This document shows positions 45,169 to 56,571 of a DNA stretch of 64,000 nt, piece by piece. The translations under genes were made by a program, and so were the position numbers. This stretch comes from Chlamydomonas sphaeroides (Eukaryota; Chlorophyta; Chlorophyceae; Chlamydomonadales; Chlamydomonadaceae): the NCBI GenBank assembly GCA_001662425.1, contig BDDC01000103.1:30492-94491 (forward strand). Direction: 5' to 3'. The notes beneath the pieces are model-generated. The model was not told where the DNA came from. It ran no database searches and saw only the letters and a list, made by a program, of their open reading frames with translations. The stretch's first letter is position 1. Each line of letters starts with the position of its first letter.

Positions 45169-47889
45169 ATGTCATTCGTCCACCTTAGCGAAGGAGGAGG
45201 CTCAAACGGTGTTGCATTCATGAGCCAGCACGCGCAGAAGCAGGCGAGGAAAAGGTTGCGCGCAAGTGGTGTCCAGCCCAAGTGGTTTTATGTTTACTCG
45301 ACAGCGACCGGCAACGACGCGCAGCTCAAATGGTGTGCCTCGATGGCCACCACCCTGTGAGTCGCCCCCTAGCATCCCGTCCCGTCCCATAAATACCCTC
45401 TCTATATCTGCAGCGTCAAGTGCACGCGAATCGTGCGAAACATAGCTAGCTGCTGAAGCGCAGCTTCTGGCCGTCCTGCGTCTTTGCACTTGCCAGGATC
45501 CCCGCACTGCACCTAACCCCACCCCTGCCCACTTGCAGCGACCTCCCCAAGAGCGCCAACCGCTTCCTGGGCTCCGTCCAGGCGTACAATACGTCGCTGG
45601 GGCGCCTGCAGCGCGAGTTCCCAGACGCCGGCCTGGAGCGGATTGAGCTCGACGGCAAGGGCTACGGCATGCACGGCCCCTTCCCCGAGGTGCGCTGCGC
45701 CGCTGGCGCCCACTCGCATGCATCGGCACCCACCACGGCTCACCCATACAACTGGCTTAAAGCTAGCCCTTGGACTAACATAACAACCAGTAGCAGTCGC
45801 CGCACGCTGCCGCGCATCCGCCTGCCCAACGCGCAGCGCTCCTCTGCGTGCCCCTCACGCATGCTGCCTGCTCCCTCTCGATCCTCTGCGCCGCATGTCC
45901 CACAGTGCAGCGCACAGGTGGATGCCATGCTGCACCGCGCGCTGCGCTCCTACGACGACTACGCCAAGTTCGTGCAGATCGTCAAAGTCGGTGGCTGGCG
46001 CATCACCCTACCGAAGCGCAGCAGCGCCGCCTTCGCTGAAGAGCCGGCCGGCGCTGCGGCCGGCGGTGGAGCGCCCGCGCAGCGTGGCGGCGGCGGCGGC
46101 GGCTCTCACGGCGATTTCTCGACCGATGACCTTCTTGACGTTGCAATGCACGGAAAGCCCAAGCCCAGCGCCAGCCTGGGGGTGAGCTGCGAGGACGGCA
46201 GCGGCGAGGGCGAGGAGGACGGCAACGCGGGCGAGGGTGAGGAGGACGGCAACGGAGGCGAGGGCGAGGAGAAGGAGGGCGTCGAGGGTGGGGAAGGCAG
46301 CGAGGGCGAGGGTGAGGGTGGCAGCGAGCTGCCCGCGGCCGAGGCTGTCGATGACGGCGGTCCTGTTAGCGGGATTGATGACGAGGAGGGCGAGGGCGAG
46401 GAGGCCAGCGGCAGCGACGGCGAGGGGGAGGACGAGGACGAGGGCGAGGACGAGGGCGAGGACGAAGGGGAGCACAGCGAAGGGGAGGAGGGCAGCGGGA
46501 TGCCGGTCCAAGGGGAAGAGGGCGGTGAGGGCGCCGGCGCAGCCAGCGGCGAGGAGGACGAGGGCGAGGATGCCCAGGCCAGCGACAGCGGCAGCGAGGG
46601 GGCGGAGAGCAGCGAGGGCGAGGAGAGCAGCAGCAGTGAGGGTGAGGACGAGGAGAGCAGCAGCAGCGAGGGCGAGGACGAGCCCAGCAGTGAGGAGGAC
46701 AGCCCAGCGGACGAGGCCGCGGAGGCGGAGGAGCGAGGTCGTGAGGCTGCCGGGCCACGCGCACCGGTCGCCGCCGCCCCCCTGCGTCCAGTCTCGGGCG
46801 GCGGCAGCCACGCCCTGGGCGCCAGGCAGCTCCGCGGCCGGGCCGCGGGCGGCGGCGGGCGCATACACGAGGCCCGCCTCCTCCTGCGCGCCAAGGCGGC
46901 GCGGGCCGGCGGCGCCGACGCTGCGGTGGGCGCCCGCATGGAGCTGGAGGAGGAAGCCCTGGCCGAGGACGGCCAGGGGGAGCAGCAGCCCGCGGCGGCG
47001 GCGAAGCAGCAGCAGCAGCTGCCGGGCCGCCGGGGGCCGGCGCCGGTGTCGGCGGGCGGGGCGCGGGAGCGGCAGCGCGCGCTGGCGGCGCCGCGGCAGC
47101 AGCAGCAGCCGGCGAGTGTGCAGAGCCCGCGGCGGCATCAGCTGAAGTCGGGGGCCGGGCCGCGGGAACTGCCGGCGGAAGCGGAGCCGGTGCCCAAGCG
47201 CCAGGTGCGGTCGGGGTCGGTGCTGGGTCGGATGCGGGAGCTGGGTGCCGCGAGGGATGCTGCCTCGCTCGTCTTCCCCTGGTCCGCGGTGCCGCCGCTG
47301 AGTGCTCGAAGGCCCGACGCGCGGGGGTCCGACACGCGTGGGTCCGACACTCGGGGGCCCCTTGCCAGCCGCCCAACCTCCCATGCCCTCCGCTCCTTCT
47401 CTGGACTCGCCGCCGAGTGTGACGCCGAGCCCTCGCTGCGCCGCTGCCCTGTGCCCCTGTCCCTCATGCCAGAGGACCACTGCTGCAAGCCCAGGCGCCG
47501 CCGCGGGTGCCCTGGTGCCCCACACCGGCGCCGGCACGGAGGCTGGCGCCGCGCCCTCCGCCCAGGCCGCTGGAACCAGCGCCGCCGCCGCCGGGCCGAG
47601 TGCGGTCATTGCCGTCGCGCCGGGCGTTGCCGCTGCCGTCGCGCCGCCAGTTGCCGTCGCGCCGGCCGCTGCCGTTGCCGTTGCGCCGCCGGACGAGGCG
47701 TCGTGGCGCGCCCGCGAGTCGTCGCTGCTGGCTGAGCTGGGTGCGCTGCGGGCCGAGGTGGCGGTGCTGCGGATGGGCCTGGAGCGGGGCATGTGGCAGC
47801 GGCTGGGCCTGCCGTACGAGCAGCAGCAGCCGGCGGCGGCGCAGCAGCAGCTGCTGCACCCCGCCGCGTGGACGGCGGACAGGTGCTGA
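45169..47889 (+). CDS. Paralogue B of a lineage-specific family: conserved N-terminal domain, acidic Glu/Gly/Ser region, helical tail
   Basis: Model of 705 residues from four exons: 45169-45356, 45539-45689, 45918-47301 and 47495-47889. Function unknown. Residues 1 to about 165 are ordered (GVQPKWFYVYSTATGND, AYNTSLGRLQREFPDAGLER, MLHRALRSYDDYAKFV, GGWRITLPKR) and match the gene at 4126-6003. Next comes a long acidic low-complexity region (46190-46730: GEGEED, EGEDEDEGEDEGEDEGE, SSSSEGEDE) like those of chromatin or nucleolar proteins, then Gln-rich and Arg-rich stretches. The last exon ends with ELGALRAEVAVLRMGLERGM, a probable short coiled coil. ATG 45169 is the first in frame before the conserved part. 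The final donor (A|GTGCTC) is weak and chosen because its phase fits; other splices of exon 3 are possible. It starts 302 bases after the NUP-like stop, on the same strand. Confidence 0.72.
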
Positions 47890-47893
47890 GGTC
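47495..47893 (+). repeat. Last-exon segment nearly identical (inverted) to 4122-4518
   Basis: The last exon of the + gene and that of the minus gene at 4 kb are about 95 percent identical in DNA by eye over roughly 385 bases, while their other exons are aligned only at protein level with about one third to 40 percent identity. Similarity stops within about ten bases after the stop codon and close to the exon start. The two copies are in inverted orientation, 43 kb apart. Confidence 0.85.
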
Positions 47894-48505
47894 GGGGCGA
47901 TGGATGATGGCCGATGGGTGGCCTCGAAGCCCGTGGGCAGGATGCGAGAGGAGTTGGGTGTGCGTGTGCAAGGTTGGTGGACTGGAGGTTAGAAGCAGGG
48001 GTGGGCGAAGGGCGGCACGGCTGTGCGGGTGCGGTGCATGTGCAGGTGCCCGTTGAGGGCTGTGGACCAATCCGGTGCATGCGGTGGGGCGTGCGGCATG
48101 TTCCGTTGAGCCGTGACACGGCGAGCCGATGGTTCGGTGCTGGCTATGAACTGTGAAGCCTTGTGGGCTGTCGCTTGGTTGGGAGTACTGAGTTTCGGTT
48201 GCTGTGTTTGTCATGGTTGTCATGGTGTGGGCGCATGCAGTTGCATGGTTGGCGTTGCGGTTAGATTCCCGCAGGGGCAGGGGGCCAGGCCGCGTGGTGG
48301 TGGTGCTTGCAGCGTTGCTGTGCAGGCAGGTGGCGGCATGCGCTGTGGAGGGAGGGCGCCCGAGCATGGGCTGCTGCTGGAACGGTGTTGGATTGTGGAC
48401 TGCCCGTCGTTGTTGCCTAGTTTGTGTTGTTGTTGTTGCTGCTGCTGCTGTTGTATGCGTCCAGGTTTGCAAAGTCCGGCCCGCGGGGTGAGGGCACGGA
48501 GGTTA

Positions 48506-48623
48506 GCGTGCCCGAGACCCCTCAAATAGTCTCAGCTTCAACCGCATAATGACCGACGGTGTGCGTCTGGTCTCGGTGGCCTCTTATGGGGCCGAGCCAT
48601 GCACCCATGCGCAGCTGGGACAG
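48506..48623 (+). repeat. Dispersed repeat family 2, copy 1
   Basis: It pairs in inverted orientation with 57783-57899. Both share TCAAATAGT near one end, AACCGCATAATGACCGACGG in the middle and GAGCCATGCACCCATGCGCA, then GCTGGGACA, at the other end. Identity is roughly 80-85 percent by eye over about 118 bases. Family not recognised. Confidence 0.88.
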
Positions 48624-49233
48624 TTTTGCAAGGATGGCTGGCTTCGATGAAGCCGCGTGCGAGGTGCAGAGCAGGTCAGCCCGTTGCGCGCCTCCCTTCC
48701 TGCGCGCCCGCGCACCAACCAACCGCCCTCACACAGGCAGCACACGCGCGACACACACAGGGCTGCCTGACCCACATGGCCGCCACAGCTTGACCGCTTG
48801 CAATGCTCCTGCGCGCTCCAAGACAGGCCCACTCCTCAATAGCAGTAGCTACCGCACAGCGCCGCATGTTGGCATCGTCAACGAGGCTTCCGCTGTGCGG
48901 CGACCCAGCGCAGCACCAGGGCCACGCGACTGGTTTCGCAGGGATTGCGTCTTGGTTGTTCAGGGATGGTCAGGACAGGTGTGGGCCACAGGTTGGGCTC
49001 GTTCCAGCCTAGGGCCCTCGGCTTCTGCCTGCCCCTATAACCCAACCCGTTACGCCGTTAGCTGTCCTGTCGCCGCTGGCGCCCTGGATCTGCGCCAACG
49101 GCCCCACGCTGGGTACCGTATGCACAATCTGGCAAAAAGTACGTATGCGGAAACGGGGGGCCCGCGCCCTGTGCCAGCGCGGCCGTCTTCTAGCGTGTAG
49201 CATAGGGGAGCGAGGCTTGCCCTGGCTGGCCGC

Positions 49234-49490
49234 TGGTCGGTGCCGCGCGTGGGTCGCGTTCATATCATCGGGGCCGAGGCTGGCGGACGCTGGCGTCCTG
49301 CTCCGCGCCACAGCTCTGGGCGAACTACGGTGGATTGGTTACTGGCGGCTACGGGCGTACGGGGTCGGGCCAGTGCTCGAGGCTGCCCTGGCGCCCGAGT
49401 TCCACGGGCTCGGCTTACGCTCTAGACGGAGCCGCGTGGCGTATTGTGAGGCGCGTCCTCGTCCTCTCCTCACGTCTCCTCCCTGCAACG
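49234..49490. repeat. Dispersed repeat, copy 2 (uninterrupted, holds the MITE empty site)
   Basis: Partner of 39258-39720. The point where copy 1 carries the MITE reads straight through here (GCGTTCATATCATCGGGG at about 49256-49273), proving that the 202-bp element is an insertion and not a deletion in the other copy. Confidence 0.85.
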
Positions 49491-50784
49491 ATGGTCTGAT
49501 ACGCGGGGCGTTCCTACTGCGTAATCGCCGAGGCCTCTCCTGCTTCGCCGCAGGGACCCATAGCTTTGTATGCGCTGCAAGATGTGCTCGATATGGTGAC
49601 GCAATCGCGTGGAAGCACCTCAGCCTATGACGAGAGCAGGCGAGGGCGCACAGAGAGGCACTGGAGACCCTCACAGGCCCTCACAGGCCAGGAAGTAGGC
49701 ACGGGATGAAGCCGTACACGACGAACTGAACGTAGTCATAAACTGCTACAGGGTACGTTCCACGCATGGACGCAGTTGTGTATTGGCTGCGCGCCATAAT
49801 TTGACAGCGTTCTTGGTTCGCGACATGCCGCACCATGCCTGATGCTTTCACAGCGAAACTACAGTCGCTGCTGTTCCCCGGCAAGCATTCAACTGATCAG
49901 CGTGCCGCGTTGATCGTGAAGAAGGGTGGCAAGCCACCAGTGCTGCAGTTCCACTTTTACGCTTGTCATACTTCGGGTGGGGCCCTTCTTACCTCCACGG
50001 CATAACTCGTACCTGAAGGCTAGCGTATGCAAGTAAATATATAGTGAAGTCAGTGCAATTCCTAACTTCCAGCATGTGTACGTATGCACTGCAATTGTCA
50101 GGCTTGTGAGCCATTAGCCACAGACACAGCAATCTTAACACGTCCGTTATCGTTTGTTATTACCACGCCGAAGATTGGCGTCGATCGATCGCCTCGAGCA
50201 GCGAACGCCAGAAAACACGCCTGGATTACGCTCACCTGCAACAACGCAGCACCTCCCAGCACGATTCAATGAAGCAGATATAGACGCTTGACAGTTACGG
50301 GCGTTCACCAACACGGCTAACGAGCCTGAACGTCCAAGCTTGCTTCGCCAGCAGCACCTGCTCGGAGCTCTGGATATTGTGAAACGTACGTAGCGTTGGA
50401 CTGCCCGTTTTGCTACTCTCGGCGAATGCGATGCGCCTTCCGTGGGCGGCTTTTCACCTGGTCTTCGCCTTGTCCTGCTGACCACAGCCTGCACGCAATC
50501 GAAGCCCGTCGTCGCCTCCTCGCGGGCTTGGTTTGGCATTGGCGGGTAGCTTCAGGGCTTCGCGGGCCGAGTTAACCTGTCAAAGCTGGCCCACGGCCAC
50601 TTGATGCCTTGAGCTAGCGAGCCAGCGACCACGGCGCGACAGCTGTGGGGTTGGGCGGACGCGCACGCCCAACCCCGTAGCCCAGCGAGCCTCCTCGGTG
50701 CCTGGGCCGGCACGCGCCGGCCGCACTTCCGCTCCTAAACCCTCCACCCTCTCACGGCATTGCGTGACACGGCGTCCAGCCAGT

Positions 50785-53700
50785 ATGAGTTACCAGCCGT
50801 CCAACACCTCCCCCTCGGGCTCCGGCCTCACCGGCGGGACCGCATCAACGGCCGAGGGCGACGGGGGCCTCGAGGCGGCCATGCTCGCGGCCCGCATGCA
50901 GTCTCGGCGCATCCTGGCCGCCGACTCGCTGCGACTCACGCTGCGTCAGGAGGCGCCGCCGTCGCTCGGCGCGGCGCCAGGCAACGGCCCCGGGTGCGGC
51001 CCGGGCAATGGGGTTGGGGACGAGGCCCTGGGGAACACGCCCAGGCATTGGCCTGGCTTGCTGGCGTCCTGCCCCGTGCGCCTCCCCGCAGCAGCCACTC
51101 GCGGATCTCGCGCGCGAGCCCAGAGCTGACTACGACACCCCACGGGCTCCTTGCGCAGGTGGTTCTTCGCCTCGAGCCCAGGATGGCTGGGGCCGCTGCC
51201 GGAGGCAGCGCCCAGCGTGTCGGCTGAGGAGCCCCCCGCGCAGCCCCTCCCTCCGCCGCAGCCGGCAGTGGAGCCGAGGCGCCGCTCGTCGGGCAGCGGC
51301 GCACGCAAGCTGCCCCCCGGCACGCAGATCTTCACGGCCGCGCAGCTGCTGTCAGACAACGTGCAGGCGCCGGGGGCTGCGGCCCGGGCGCCGACGGTGC
51401 CGCCCTCTGCGCCGCCGCTGCAGCAACAGCAACACTCGCTGTCACAGCAGCACTCGCTGATGCTGCCGCAACAGCAGCTGCATCCTCATCCTCAGCAGCA
51501 AATGCAGCCGCATCCGTACCCTCAGCCGTACCGGATGGCGCCCCACGGCGGCGGCTTCGGCGGCAGTGTCACCATGCCCGGCTGCGTCGCGGAGCTGCGG
51601 CCGCAGATGCCGCAGCAGGTGCAGCACGCCGCGCAGCCGCCGCGCGCGCAGCACGGTAGCACGCACGGCGCCGGGCTGCTGACACCGCAGTACGGCAGTG
51701 CCAGCGGCGCCGCCGGCCTCCCGCCTGGCGCCGCCATGTCGTTCTACAGCACACCCGGATGCATCACGCAGCTAAATCCAGGCGGCGGCGGCGGCGGCGC
51801 CGTTTCCTTGACAGGGCTAGCGGCGGCGCCGCCACCGCCGGCCGCCGGCGCTCTCGACCACCTGTTGGCAGCTGGCGGCGGCGGCGCCGCCGCCATGACG
51901 TCATCAGCGCTGGTGCAGGGCTTAAGCGCCAGCGGCCAGCCGTCGGACCTGGCGCCGCTGCCAGCGCCCGGCGAGGGCGAAACCACCGCCGCCGCCGCCG
52001 CAGCCGCGGCCGCAGCCGTCGACGGGCTGCTGCCCATGGACCTCTCCTCGCCCATCGCTGACGCTGTGTCGCAGCTCGGATGCGACGGCGGAGGTACGCT
52101 GGAGGACTTGTTTGACGACCTCCTAGGCGACGGCGGCACCTCCTTCACGATGGCTGACGGCGCCACCGCCGCCGCCGCCGCCATGGCGGCCGTAGTCGAA
52201 GCCCGGAACGCCGGCGAGCCGTTCGACGGCTTCGGCGACATGGCCACGGGCGCGGCGGCTGCCGCCGATGCGGCGGTGGCAGCGGCTGGGTCGGCACGGG
52301 CGCAGCTTGGCGGCGGGGCGGGGCTGGCGGAAGCGAGGGGTACCTGGCCGGGGCCGTGTCCTGCAGCAACGCCGCTCCAAGCCGCGTCGGCAGCGGAGCA
52401 AGGCCAGGCTGCGTGCCCGGCTGTCAGTGCTGATGCGCCCGACGTAGTAATGGGTCCGCCGTCGCCCCCTGCCGCCGCCGGTGGCCCCGGCAGCAGCGGC
52501 GCTGCCTGTGTCCGCGAAGGTCCTGCCTGCGGTGGCGGCGGCGGCGGCAACCCCATGCGGGAAGATGACGACACGGGTGTAGCGAACGCGCCGCCAGCCA
52601 CGACGCTCTCAGCCTTCGCCACGGCCGCTGCCGCCGCCAGAGCCGCCGCCGGGGCTGCGGCAGCAGGCGCTGCTGGCTTCCCTTCCGCCGCCGACATGGC
52701 CATGTTCACTGCCAGCGTCGGCGGCCCTAAGCCGCCAGCCGTCCCCGGGGCCGCGAACCTCCGGCTTGGCAGCGGCGGCCGCGCCGCCGGCGCCGCCGCC
52801 GTCAGCAGCCCAGCGTCGACGCTGTCCCTCGGCGGCGGCGCCGGGCACCAGGGCGCTCCGCTGATGAGTCCGGCGGAGCGAGCCCGCCGGCAGCTGCTGG
52901 CGGCGGCGCTAGGCACGGGCGCGTCGCCGGCGACGTCGCTATCGTCGACGCCGCTGACGTCGCCGCCCGGCACGCTGAGCGGCATGCACAGCCCGAGGCG
53001 CGCGCCGCCGTCTCCGGCTGCGCTGGAGGCGGCGGCGCTGCGGCGGCTGATCCCGCCGCTGCGGCCCGAGAGCGCGTTCGATTGGGTGCGTGCAGGGTCA
53101 GCGTGCCGGGCTTGGCGTAGAGCCTGGAGGGCGCGGCGGCGGAGCCAGCGGCACCTGCCCGAGAACCTTGTCACCACTAGCCTTGAAAGGCCCAAGCCAG
53201 GCCGCTCACGAACCCTGCGTTGCACACCCTCTCCCCACACCTCCTGTCTCAGGGCCTGCGCCTGGTCCAGGAGGACGAGGACGAGGACGAGGACGGCGGC
53301 GGCCACAGCGGCCCGGTGCGGCTGAGCCTGCTGCGCGGCGGCGGCCTGACGCCGTCTGCCAGCGGCAGCCTCGCGAGCGCCTCGGTCGACGGCGGCCGGC
53401 GGCACCGCGCCAGCGTGACGGGCGGTGAGGTGCAGTCGTGGGCGCCGGGAAGCCGGCGCGGGCAGGAGGCCGGCGGCAGCGGCGGCGGGGGGCTGCTGCG
53501 CGGCCTCCGCGGCGGCGGCAGCCTCGGCGGCGGCAGCCTGGGCGCCAGGACGAGCCTGGGCGGCGGAACCAGCCTGGGCGGCGGCAGCGGCGGCGGCGGC
53601 AGCGCCTCGCCGGCGCCGGGCTCGGGCAGCATACGGCAGCTGGAGGAGCGCCTCGACAGCATGGTGCAGGTGGGTGGCCTGGGGTCGGCCGCGTTGTCTT

Positions 53701-55907
53701 CGACCATCCTTTGACCCTGTGCCCGGCACGCTGCCCTGGGCTGCTGCGAGGGAGTGCCGCCTGCCCCGCGAACCCGCCCTCCGCCTGGCCCTCTCCCACC
53801 CCCAGACGGCCTGGGCGCCCTCGCCAACACGGCCCGTGGCCAACTCGCCCATGCAGCTCGGCGTCCGAGTGCCCTCCAACCTCCACGAACCCAACCCCGT
53901 GTGGTCACCCTCCGGCACGCCAGCCCCTTTAAGCCGCCGGCACTCCCAGGGCGGCATGGCGGCGCCGCCGCCGCCGTCGCCGGCGGGGCTGGGCCCGGCG
54001 CTCAGCCTCGGCGGCGGCGCCGACGCCGGCGACCAAATGATGCTGGCGGTGCCGTCGGGCCGCGGAGTGCTATGGGTGCGTACGCCGCGGCCGGTACGGA
54101 TGGGCTCTGGCAGCGGCGCCGGCGGCAGCGTCAGCGCCAGCGGCGAGTTCGGCAGCAGCGGCGGCGGCGGCAGCGGCAGCGGCGACGCTTCGCGGCGCGC
54201 CAGCCTCGGCGGTGACGGCGCCAGTGGCGGCGGCGGCGCCAGCGGCGGCGCCAGCGGCGGCGGCAGCGCCAGCGGCGGCCGGCCGAGCATTGTGGCGATG
54301 CGGCATGTGCGCGGCTCTGCGTCGGCCAGGTCCATCGGAGGCGAGAGGAGCATCCCCAGGACGCCAACAAGGCTGGGTCAGACCGCCTCCGGCGCCGACG
54401 GCGGCGACGCCGCAGCGCACCGCGGCCCGAATCTACTGGCGGCGGTGGCGGCCGGTCGGAACTCGACGACGGTGTCGGAGGTACGCCGCGCCGCCGACAC
54501 CGCCGCCAGCATGGCGGCGTTACGGATGGCGGCGGCGGCGGCGTCAGCACCGGCATCGCCGTCAGGCCGCCAGCTCGGCAAGCGGTCGTCAGCGTCGGAG
54601 AAGCTAGCGGCGGAGACGGCGGCGTCCATGGCGGCGCTCCGACTGGCTACGTCGGTGGCGGGGCGGAGGTGGGCGGCGCACGAGGGGCGGCGACGGCAGC
54701 GGAAGCGGAACCAAACCTGGGGTGGCTGGAGCTGCAGCAGCCGCTGGGCTGGCGTAGTGGTGGTTTGGTTCCCTGCCCTGGTTGTTGTGGGAAACTGATA
54801 ATTACGACTCGGGTGTTGGCACCAGCGGGCTGGGGCGAGGTGCTGACAGCTTTGCGTGTGGGTTACATGTTTCGCTCCCTCGGCCGCCGCAGGACCCTCG
54901 CCAACAGCGGCCTGACGCTCGAGGAGCGGCAGGCCGTGACCGCTGCGTCGCTCGACGCCTTCGAGCGGGTGGCGGCGGCGGCGCGCGCTGGCGGCGCTGC
55001 CGCCGCCGCCGCTGTCGCGAGCACTGTTACTGGCGAGCTGCCGCTCGGCCCGGGCCGGGCGCTGCAGCAGCAGCCCTCCGGCACCAAGCGGCAGCGCTCC
55101 GCTGGGGAGATGGACAGGCCGCCGCCGGCGGCCCTGGAGGCGGCGGCGGCGGTGGCACCGCCGCCGCCGCCGCCACCGCCGCTGCGGCTGTCTAGCGGCA
55201 ACCTGTCGGTTGGCCAGCCGGGACGGAGGCTGAGTGCGCAGCTGTCAATGGGGTCTGAGGCCAACGCCGTACGCGGCCGGTCGCAGTCGCAGTCGCAGTC
55301 GCAAGGCGAGGCGGCCCTGTCGCCGCCGTTGTCGACGTCAGCTGGCGGCGCCGCCACGACGACGTCGCCCGACGGCGGCACGCGCGACCGCCGGCCCTCG
55401 ATCGCAAGCTGCGCCGCCCCTGGCCACCGCGTCTCAGACAGCGGTGCTCCCGCTGGCGGAGGGCTGCTATCGACGATCGCAAAGCTGGCGGCAGCGGCCG
55501 CGGCGGCGGCGCCGCAGGCGGGTTCCGCGGCGGCGGCGGCAGCTGCCTCGGGCGGCGTCGACGGCAAGCGGCCACGCGTGGACCCGAACACACTGCGTAT
55601 CCGGGCTTCCATCCTCCGACGCGAGTTTGTGCTCCGCGCTATGGAGCAGGAGCTGCCTCTGCTGGACAAGGCCACGCCGCCAGCCGCCGCAGCGCAGGCG
55701 GGCCCGGCGGCGCCAGCGGGCCTGGACGCGGCGGCGGCGGCGGCCACGGACGGGCCGGCGGCGCCGTCATCGTCGGCAGCGCCGCTGAGCGCAGGAGGCC
55801 CGGCGGGCATAGCGCCGTCGCAGGCGCAAGGCCAGGGCCAGGGGCCAGAGCCTGGGTGGGATGCGGAGCTCGGCCCTGGCCAGGTCCCTGGCGCGGCGCA
55901 AGGCTAG
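50785..55907 (+). CDS. Large low-complexity protein, 1,476 residues, possible transcriptional regulator (function unknown)
   Basis: Five exons join in phase: 50785-50993, 51159-53085, 53253-53669, 53806-54668 and 54893-55907. Ordered islands: MLAARMQSRRILAADSLRLT near the N-terminus, PPGTQIFTAAQLLSDNVQAP, an acidic LEDLFDDLLGD patch, SIRQLEERLDSMVQ, SGLTLEERQAVTAASLDAFE and, near the C-terminus, KRPRVDPNTLRIRASILRRE, then FVLRAMEQELPLLDK, a basic-then-helical stretch. Between them lie Gln/His-rich (51420-51530) and Gly/Ala/Ser-rich tracts. Two short motifs recur: MPGCVAEL with TPGCITQL, and TAASMAALRM with TAASMAALRL. Gln/His-rich and acidic patches beside a basic helix are common in regulatory proteins, but no DNA-binding fold was recognised. 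ATG 50785 is the first in a frame that stays open to a good donor. No TGTAA was seen soon after the stop. Confidence 0.72.
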
Positions 55908-56040
55908 CGACTTTGGATCGCACGTCCGCAGAGGCCCGTGCAGGGCTGGGGCTGGCCTGCCTGACCGCCACCGCTTCGGCGCGGCGGCGCCGGCGGTCCG
56001 TCGTACGTCGTCCGGCGGTTGGCTCACGGCCTAGGGCCGC

Positions 56041-56571
56041 ATGCCGCTGGGTCCCGCGGGTGGCCGGCCGCTGAGGATGCGCCGGCTGGGCTGCGGTCCG
56101 AAGAAGCTTGGTCGCTGGGCCTTGGGCTGGGGGCGGGCAGGGGCCTGTGCGGATGCGCGACCGAGGTCGATCGTGCCGGGGTGCACACCACTGCAGCCTG
56201 CGGGTTGTGCCCTCGGCCGATGGAGCGGCCGGCTGGGCGGGCCCTGTCGTGCGCTTGCGCTTTCGTGGCCAATGCAGCCCTCGCATCGCGAGATCACGGA
56301 AGATCCGGAAGAGCTCGGGAGTGACGTTGAGGCTGAAGATTTGGAGCGGCGGGCACCCCTTGTGGCCGCCGTGGATGCAATTCGAAAGGCTGCGCGGCGC
56401 GCGGCGCGTAGCTTGCCGCCCGCCCCCGCCGCCCTTGCGGATATACCTGTAGGTGTGTTCAACTTCATAGGGCCAAAAATAGAGTACCACCTGTGTATAA
56501 GCGCCGCGGCGGCCGCGCCGACGGCGCCATTTGATGCTGCTGCAGCTTCTTCTGCTAGTATAGCGTGGTGA
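56041..56571 (+). CDS. ORF of 176 residues, uncertain
   Basis: ATG at 56041 opens a frame ending at TGA 56571. The first half is Arg/Gly-rich and unconvincing. The second half looks protein-like: EITEDPEELGSDVEAEDLER, then VDAIRKAARRAARSLP and DIPVGVFNFIGPKIEYHLCI. It starts 134 bases after the stop of the preceding + gene and could be a gene fragment or chance. No family is recognised. Confidence 0.3.
   Translation: MPLGPAGGRPLRMRRLGCGPKKLGRWALGWGRAGACADARPRSIVPGCTPLQPAGCALGRWSGRLGGPCRALALSWPMQPSHREITEDPEELGSDVEAEDLERRAPLVAAVDAIRKAARRAARSLPPAPAALADIPVGVFNFIGPKIEYHLCISAAAAAPTAPFDAAAASSASIAW

Larger units (their letters stand above)
47890..50784. other. Intergenic region with repeats and a low-GC core
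   Basis: No gene is supported. It carries the dispersed repeats at 48506-48623 and 49234-49490. From about 49680 to 50400 the base composition is the least GC-rich of the window. A (TTG/CTG)-rich run lies at 48422-48455. Confidence 0.55.

Noticed and set aside
45669..47735. Single uninterrupted 688-residue protein in place of the spliced model
   Set aside because: It reads through a clear intron (45690-45917) and ends in an Arg-rich shadow frame, whereas the spliced last exon matches the 4-kb paralogue.
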